From positions 91,394,805 through 91,458,804 of the forward strand of contig NC_088775.1 in the NCBI RefSeq assembly GCF_954871325.1: a DNA stretch of 64,000 nucleotides. Reading direction: 5' to 3'. Of the stretch, positions 59,729 through 64,000 are shown in pieces (position 1 is the first letter of the stretch; each line of letters starts with the position of its first letter). A model generated the notes under the pieces. It worked only from the letters and a program-made list of their open reading frames with translations. It did not search any database and was not told where the DNA came from. The translations under genes and the position numbers were made by a program. The DNA is from Gordionus sp. m RMFG-2023 (taxonomy: Eukaryota > Nematomorpha > Gordioida > Chordodea > Parachordodidae).

Positions 59729-61036
59729 CAGGGTTGTGCATTTGACTGGTCAAATAAGATTCGGTCAATTGAACGATATTTGACAGGTCAAATATGTTCA
59801 AATTCAAATAAATGTTTTTTATATTAATTCTATTTTATATATAATAGTAAAAAATGTATGTATATTAAATTATTTTCTAAATTCTATAGTGAATGTTTCG
59901 TTTTTTATGGCAGAGCCTTGTTCTAATTTATATTCATCATTTTCTTCAATATTTTTTAATCAATCTTATGTTATGATATACTCCTACCATTTTTCTGGTT
60001 GTCGAGATCTTCAATCGAATTTCTTAAACACTTCTTTTAAATTCAATGTGAACAAAGCCCATTCCAACAACTTAAGCCCGAAATATGATTGTTTTTTATG
60101 TATGTTACTGGTTTCCACCTAATTTGGCTCTTAAATACTCCTCTTTTATTTCTGAAATTTATGATTTCACTTAAAATTTTTTGATGATCATCACATTATG
60201 AAACGACTAATTTTTGTATTATGTCATATGCTTCATCAATTAAAGTATGATACTACCCTTATATTGGGAATCCAATAGATAATCAGCAGAGCGAGGGCAC
60301 ATGTATTTGGATTGTTTTCTTTTTCAAACTTATCCTTAATATTTTTTTAGGTTGGTAAATTACAAAGTCATGGACATGATTGTATTATGTGTTTTCTAAA
60401 TTAAGCATCTCGTTTTTTACGTAAGCCAAGGTCAATTAGATAGCTAAATGTATATGAATAGTTTTAAATTTTAAATTTTTTGTCCAAAATATCATTTAAT
60501 ATATTAATGAAATTTCTTACGGACAAATATCCAACTTCTTCAATAACTGCTTTCAGTGCTTTCTTGCATATTTATATTTGCTCATTACACTTTATTTATG
60601 ATACCCGTCTTGTTTGGATAATTGTACATATGTAATATAAATTGGCAATTAGTAATTTTCTCAAACTATGCTTAAGTAAAATTTTTATATTTATTTATAT
60701 ATTTAGATCCAATTAAATTAATAATAAGATTTTTATATATTTCAAATTAAAATTCTAATATTTTAATAAGAAAATTTTATATTTTTAATAAAATTATAAT
60801 TAAATCGATACCTTGAAGATACAAATATATTTTAAAATAATTTTTAAACAAATTAGATTGATAAATATGCTTTAAATACATATTAGTTCATTAAATAAAT
60901 ATAGTTATTCACCAATAACATTTTATAGTATTTGACCATATTTGACCATATTTGACCAGGTCAAATACTCCTTCTGTCAATTGACTGGTCAATTGACTGA
61001 ATTTGACCTGTCAATTGACCGACTTGTCTAACCCTG
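59729..61036 (-). mobile_element. Inner hAT element B, 1308 bp
   Basis: The ends CAGGGTTGTGCATTTGAC (59729) and, in reverse complement, CAGGGTTAGACAAGTCGG (61036) share CAGGGTT and are followed by dense TTTGACC/TCAATTGAC motifs on both sides. Flanking 8-mers match 7 of 8. Minus-strand frames inside are locally open (for example CKKALKAVIEEVGYLSVRN near 60570-60510, and GLKLLEWALFTLNLKEVFKK near 60090-60030). They do not match a transposase block that I recognise. The plus-strand 77-codon frame at 59889 lies opposite the latter. Confidence 0.75.
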
Positions 61037-61328
61037 ATTAATTTAGAAAATTTAATCAATTTAAAATGCATTAAAGAAAATTGTTATGTATTTACTAATT
61101 ATAATATAATGTTGTACATTATTTTCATATTTTTTATATATAATTAATGATTTTGCAAGAAATATATAAAAAAAATTTGAAAAGAGATTTAGTTGTATCA
61201 GATTACAAGCTCAAGAATTAATAAGTCATATTAGAAAATAAACTAATTTAAAAATACATAAATATCACATACAAGTAATGATAACTTATTAAAAATAATG
61301 AATAAAATAAAACTAGTATATATTTTTG

Positions 61329-61499
61329 TTAGAGATGCCATTTAGCCATATACTCCGAATATATTCTATATTTAAAACAACACAGACTGCAAATTCTAAT
61401 AAATCATTTGATTTAATTTTATTTTTTGCAAATTTTGAAGTCGCATTAAATATACTACTTTCCCTTTCCTGTAAGCTATTAATGGGCAAAAACTAAATT
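61329..61499 (-). pseudogene. Possible hAT dimerisation-domain fragment
   Basis: Read from 61499 leftwards: LPINSLQERESSIFNATSKF, then KNKIKSNDLLEFAVCVVLN. The spacing of L-P-x-N-S, ER, S.F, and ..LLEF....LN resembles the hAT C-terminal consensus LP.SS..ER.FS......R.RL....LE.L..L..N. It is open for 57 codons. Its orientation is opposite to the BED relic at 58451, so either it belongs to a different copy or the outer element was rearranged. Moderate evidence only. Confidence 0.4.
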
Positions 61500-61824
61500 A
61501 AAATCCCTGGTTATTATAATTAATTCATTAATAAATATTTTATTAATTATTGAAAATATTCATTCTTATATGTGTATGCTATATTCTTCACAAATAAGTA
61601 ATAAAAACTGTATTTTATAAACTATTCTAATTTAATGGCAATGATAATTTAAAAGTATCTTGTATTTAAGATATTCTAATTTAGTAAAAGATACAAGTTA
61701 CTTTAATCTTGTATCTTTTTGATATTTTGAAAAAGATACTAGTATCTTTATCTAAGATTCATTTTTTTATAAAGAATCTGTATCTGTAACTAGATTCTTT
61801 TTCTGGAGGACATGCCCAACTCTG

Positions 61825-61832
61825 GGTATAAC
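61825..61832. repeat. 8-bp TSD of outer hAT element, right (GGTATAAC)
   Basis: Exact copy of 58040-58047 just outside the right terminus. Confidence 0.95.
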
Positions 61833-62339
61833 TTATAATAATTAGGTAACTAGCTAGAGAGAATAATCCTTTCAAAATTTTTTCAAGGCGTTATTTTGAG
61901 CCAATTCACGCAAAACATATCTTTTATATAATAAAAGCCGTGCCACAGGAAAATTATAGCGTTTTATGAAAAGGTGCAACAAGCCATGAAGTGGAATCAA
62001 ATTCGCAACTCAATACGACATTATTTGCTATAGCTGTTTAGCGTTTGGCCATTACGAGCTCTTATAAATTCAGTATTTTTTTTTCGAATATTTCCAGATT
62101 ATTAATAAAATTTTAAATTATATCCTAGCAGAATATAACAGCCATTATTATTTCTATTTTATAATTTAAGATGGATCAAAATATTGGAAATCAATCTGGT
62201 CTTATTTTAGTAACAAGGTTAAACTTTATATTCTTTTTAATTAAATTTATTAAAGAAAATCGAGAGCAGTGTTTTATTGCTTCTACATCCTCAATAGTAT
62301 ATCACATATTCTTTTTTAATTTTTTTATCTTTAAATTAA
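61833..62339. other. Spacer right of the hAT nest
   Basis: Includes ataaaagccgtgccacag (about 61934-61952), resembling ataaaagccgtgtcacaac near 22795, and a following gtgcaacaagcca. This is probably a fragment of the same dispersed repeat. A 75-codon plus-strand frame (62171-62398) is F/I/N-rich and not considered a gene. Confidence 0.45.
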
Positions 62340-62765
62340 TTAAACTGGGTAGCCTCAAGATTAATTCTTTTCCGCTTTTTAATTTTTATGAACAGTAAAT
62401 CTTATACGGACCATTTTTGATTTTTATAATTATTATTTATTAAATTTTTTGGTCAGTAAATTGATATAAATCAAACTAGGTAGTATCAACAACAAATCTT
62501 ATACACTATTTAATTTTTATCATTCATCAGCAACAGTAAATTCTATTTGATGCTTTTAATTTTTTACCCTAAATAAAATTTTAGAGACATACTTTCGACA
62601 AAGAAAAGTCAAAATCATTATCAACTATTTAAAGGTAACATCATCATCAATAACAGTAAATTCTATTTTATGCTTTTAATTTTTTTACCCTTATAAAAAT
62701 TTCAAATTTACGACATATTTTGGGCAAAGAAAAGACAACATCTTCATCATCAAATAAAAGGAGGT
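62340..62765. repeat. Tandem repeats with acagtaaat core, ~117 bp
   Basis: acagtaaattctatttgatg with a gcttttaattttttaccc segment and a gacaaagaaaagtcaaaatc segment (from about 62526) is repeated from about 62641 with the same order (acagtaaattctattttatg ... gcaaagaaaagacaac). Upstream, aactgggtagcctcaagatt and aactaggtagtatcaacaac (about 62343 and 62474), each followed by aatcttata or tttaattttta, form a related pair. Non-coding. Confidence 0.7.
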
Positions 62766-64000
62766 CACGTGGTGATATAATTTTAAAAATATTTAAAAAC
62801 AGGCAAAATTTTTGATATTATAAATTTTATTTCATTATTGACTCTTTTTATATGGCCACAAATGCATGTGTCTTGAAACCCTAAGTTGACAACTTAAATT
62901 ATAAAAAAAGTTTATATTTTCATATTTCGTATTTTAGTTTCCTATTTCTTTTCTCTTCTCTACATTCCTTTTCTCTTTTCTTTGCTTTTATAATTTATCA
63001 TCCATCTTCACGCTTTGAGGTGCATAAGTAGTTGAAGAACGGGAGCTCTGATGTTAATGATTGGGAATCATTTTTTTTCATACTCCTTTATATGATAATA
63101 GATTAATAATTATTTTCCCTTTATTTTTATGATTTAGGCTGATTTATCTATCATCAAATAAAGAGGTATTCAGATTCAACCGTCATTAATTTAATAATAT
63201 AATTCTGATTCCCCATCATTCATGACTGGTTTTCTGCTCGTAATTTAAATTTATGAGAAAGCGAATGAATGTATATTAGATATTCAAATATTCAATTAAT
63301 TATATAGTGCTTTAGCGATTTTAAAAAAATATGATTTATTAAGTATAAAATATAAATTTTTGAATAAATTAAATTGCCTACCAATTAAGAGACCTCTTGG
63401 AGATTTCTGATCTATAAATTGAATAAAATAAAATTTACAATAATAATAATTTTATTCTTTGAATTATATGATTTGAAATTCAATATAATTGTTAAAATTT
63501 ATCTCTGAAATTTTTAAATGAATAACTATTTACTCTATTTTTTAAAATTTCTCCTAATAAGTCATAGAGTTATTATAATTAAATGGGAATTTTTTTAATG
63601 AATAAAATAAGTATACAAACTAATGTATCTAAAAACTATTCTTTTTCCCTTAAATTTAATATTTAGACAAATGAATGTATAATAATATTACATTTCAATG
63701 TGTGTTTAGAAGAAGACTCATAAATTATAACATTCTGGAAGTGCAAGAAAATTTCTATGAAGTATTCCAAGCTTTGATTCAAATTTGTCATTGTATATTG
63801 GTAGTTTTCCTATTTTATTTGAAAGAGAAAAAATAAAATAATTATCGTTTTATGAGAGATTCTTAAACTATATATTCTATAAAAAAAAATATGAAATAAA
63901 AACCGTTCCATTTTTGTATTGGACAAACTCCTCTTGAATAACTTCGCCAAGATTTTTTCCATCATCTAATATATGGACTCTAATGATGAAACTATCCATT
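62766..64000. other. AT-rich spacer to the window end
   Basis: Contains an aatgattgggaatca / tgattccccatcatt inverted pair about 150 bp apart (63055 and 63205). The second member is an inverted match to gatggggaatcagaat at 1731. No gene recognised. Confidence 0.45.

Larger units (their letters stand above)
58048..61824 (+). mobile_element. hAT DNA transposon, 3777 bp, hosting two nested hAT elements
   Basis: The termini CAGAGTTGGGCA (58048) and, in reverse complement, CAGAGTTGGGCA (61824) are perfect. Subterminal regions consist of AGATACAAGATAC-type repeats in both orientations (58080-58220; 61650-61800), which can pair with each other. Perfect GGTATAAC duplications lie outside. Without the two inner insertions (58790-59502 and 59729-61036) the element is only about 1.75 kb. 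It retains a BED-finger relic at its left. Confidence 0.93.

Noticed and set aside
59889-60122. 77-codon plus-strand frame
   Set aside because: Lies inside inner hAT element B, opposite a more protein-like minus-strand stretch.
62171-62398. 75-codon plus-strand frame
   Set aside because: F/I/N/K-rich, ends in a tandem-repeat region, no recognisable domain.
62766-62771. CACGTG E-box
   Set aside because: A single 6-bp site with no adjacent gene; expected by chance in 64 kb.
1-64000. CRISPR array, tRNA or rRNA genes
   Set aside because: The tandem repeats have 25-120-bp or longer units without unique regular spacers, and no tRNA- or rRNA-like conserved stretch was seen.

Overview
The window looks like a stretch of a large, very AT-rich eukaryotic genome, most likely an invertebrate animal, made almost entirely of decayed transposable elements. 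This rests on the element content (hAT transposons with metazoan-type transposases, a Mutator-like transposase, two kinds of non-LTR retrotransposon and a scrap of LTR-retrotransposon gag/protease), on the absence of any long open reading frame, and on a few short frames that look like spliced exons. I recognise no host gene, tRNA, rRNA or CRISPR array. I cannot name the species; a parasitic copepod or a cnidarian would fit, but nothing seen decides it.

Layout. 1-23.4 kb: AT-rich spacer with homopolymer G or C tracts, a dispersed repeat pair (6.4 and 10.4 kb), a diverged ~1.07-kb duplication (12.8-13.9 and 14.6-15.65 kb) and a repeat at 16.1-17.0 kb that recurs inverted at 46.4-47.0 kb. 23407-24875: a hAT transposon with 15-bp terminal inverted repeats (TIRs), an 8-bp target-site duplication (TSD) and a dead transposase. 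27300-27993: a foldback element. 30437-31906: a 5'-truncated RTE-like LINE bounded by a 16-bp TSD.

35.4-46.3 kb is a large composite. Two inverted ~1.2-kb arms with many TTCG-type motifs enclose a 99-bp GC-rich MITE, a tandem repeat, a 3.9-kb hAT element and an LTR-retrotransposon gag/protease fossil. The hAT element itself holds two oppositely oriented transposase copies and the poly-A-tailed 3' end of a LINE.

47.1-51.2 kb holds an apparent 5' piece of that LINE family, two short exon-like frames on the minus strand and a minisatellite. 52014-57494 is a three-level nest: an element with GGCAATGT-type TIRs and a huge AT-rich hairpin, containing a Mutator-like element, containing a LINE with reverse transcriptase plus a C-terminal restriction-like endonuclease. 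58048-61824 is another nest: a hAT element (TSD GGTATAAC) into which two smaller hAT elements have inserted. 61.8-64.0 kb is spacer with a small tandem repeat.

The genes do not form a pathway. What the window shows is layered insertion history, readable because several insertions keep intact target-site duplications although their coding regions have decayed.
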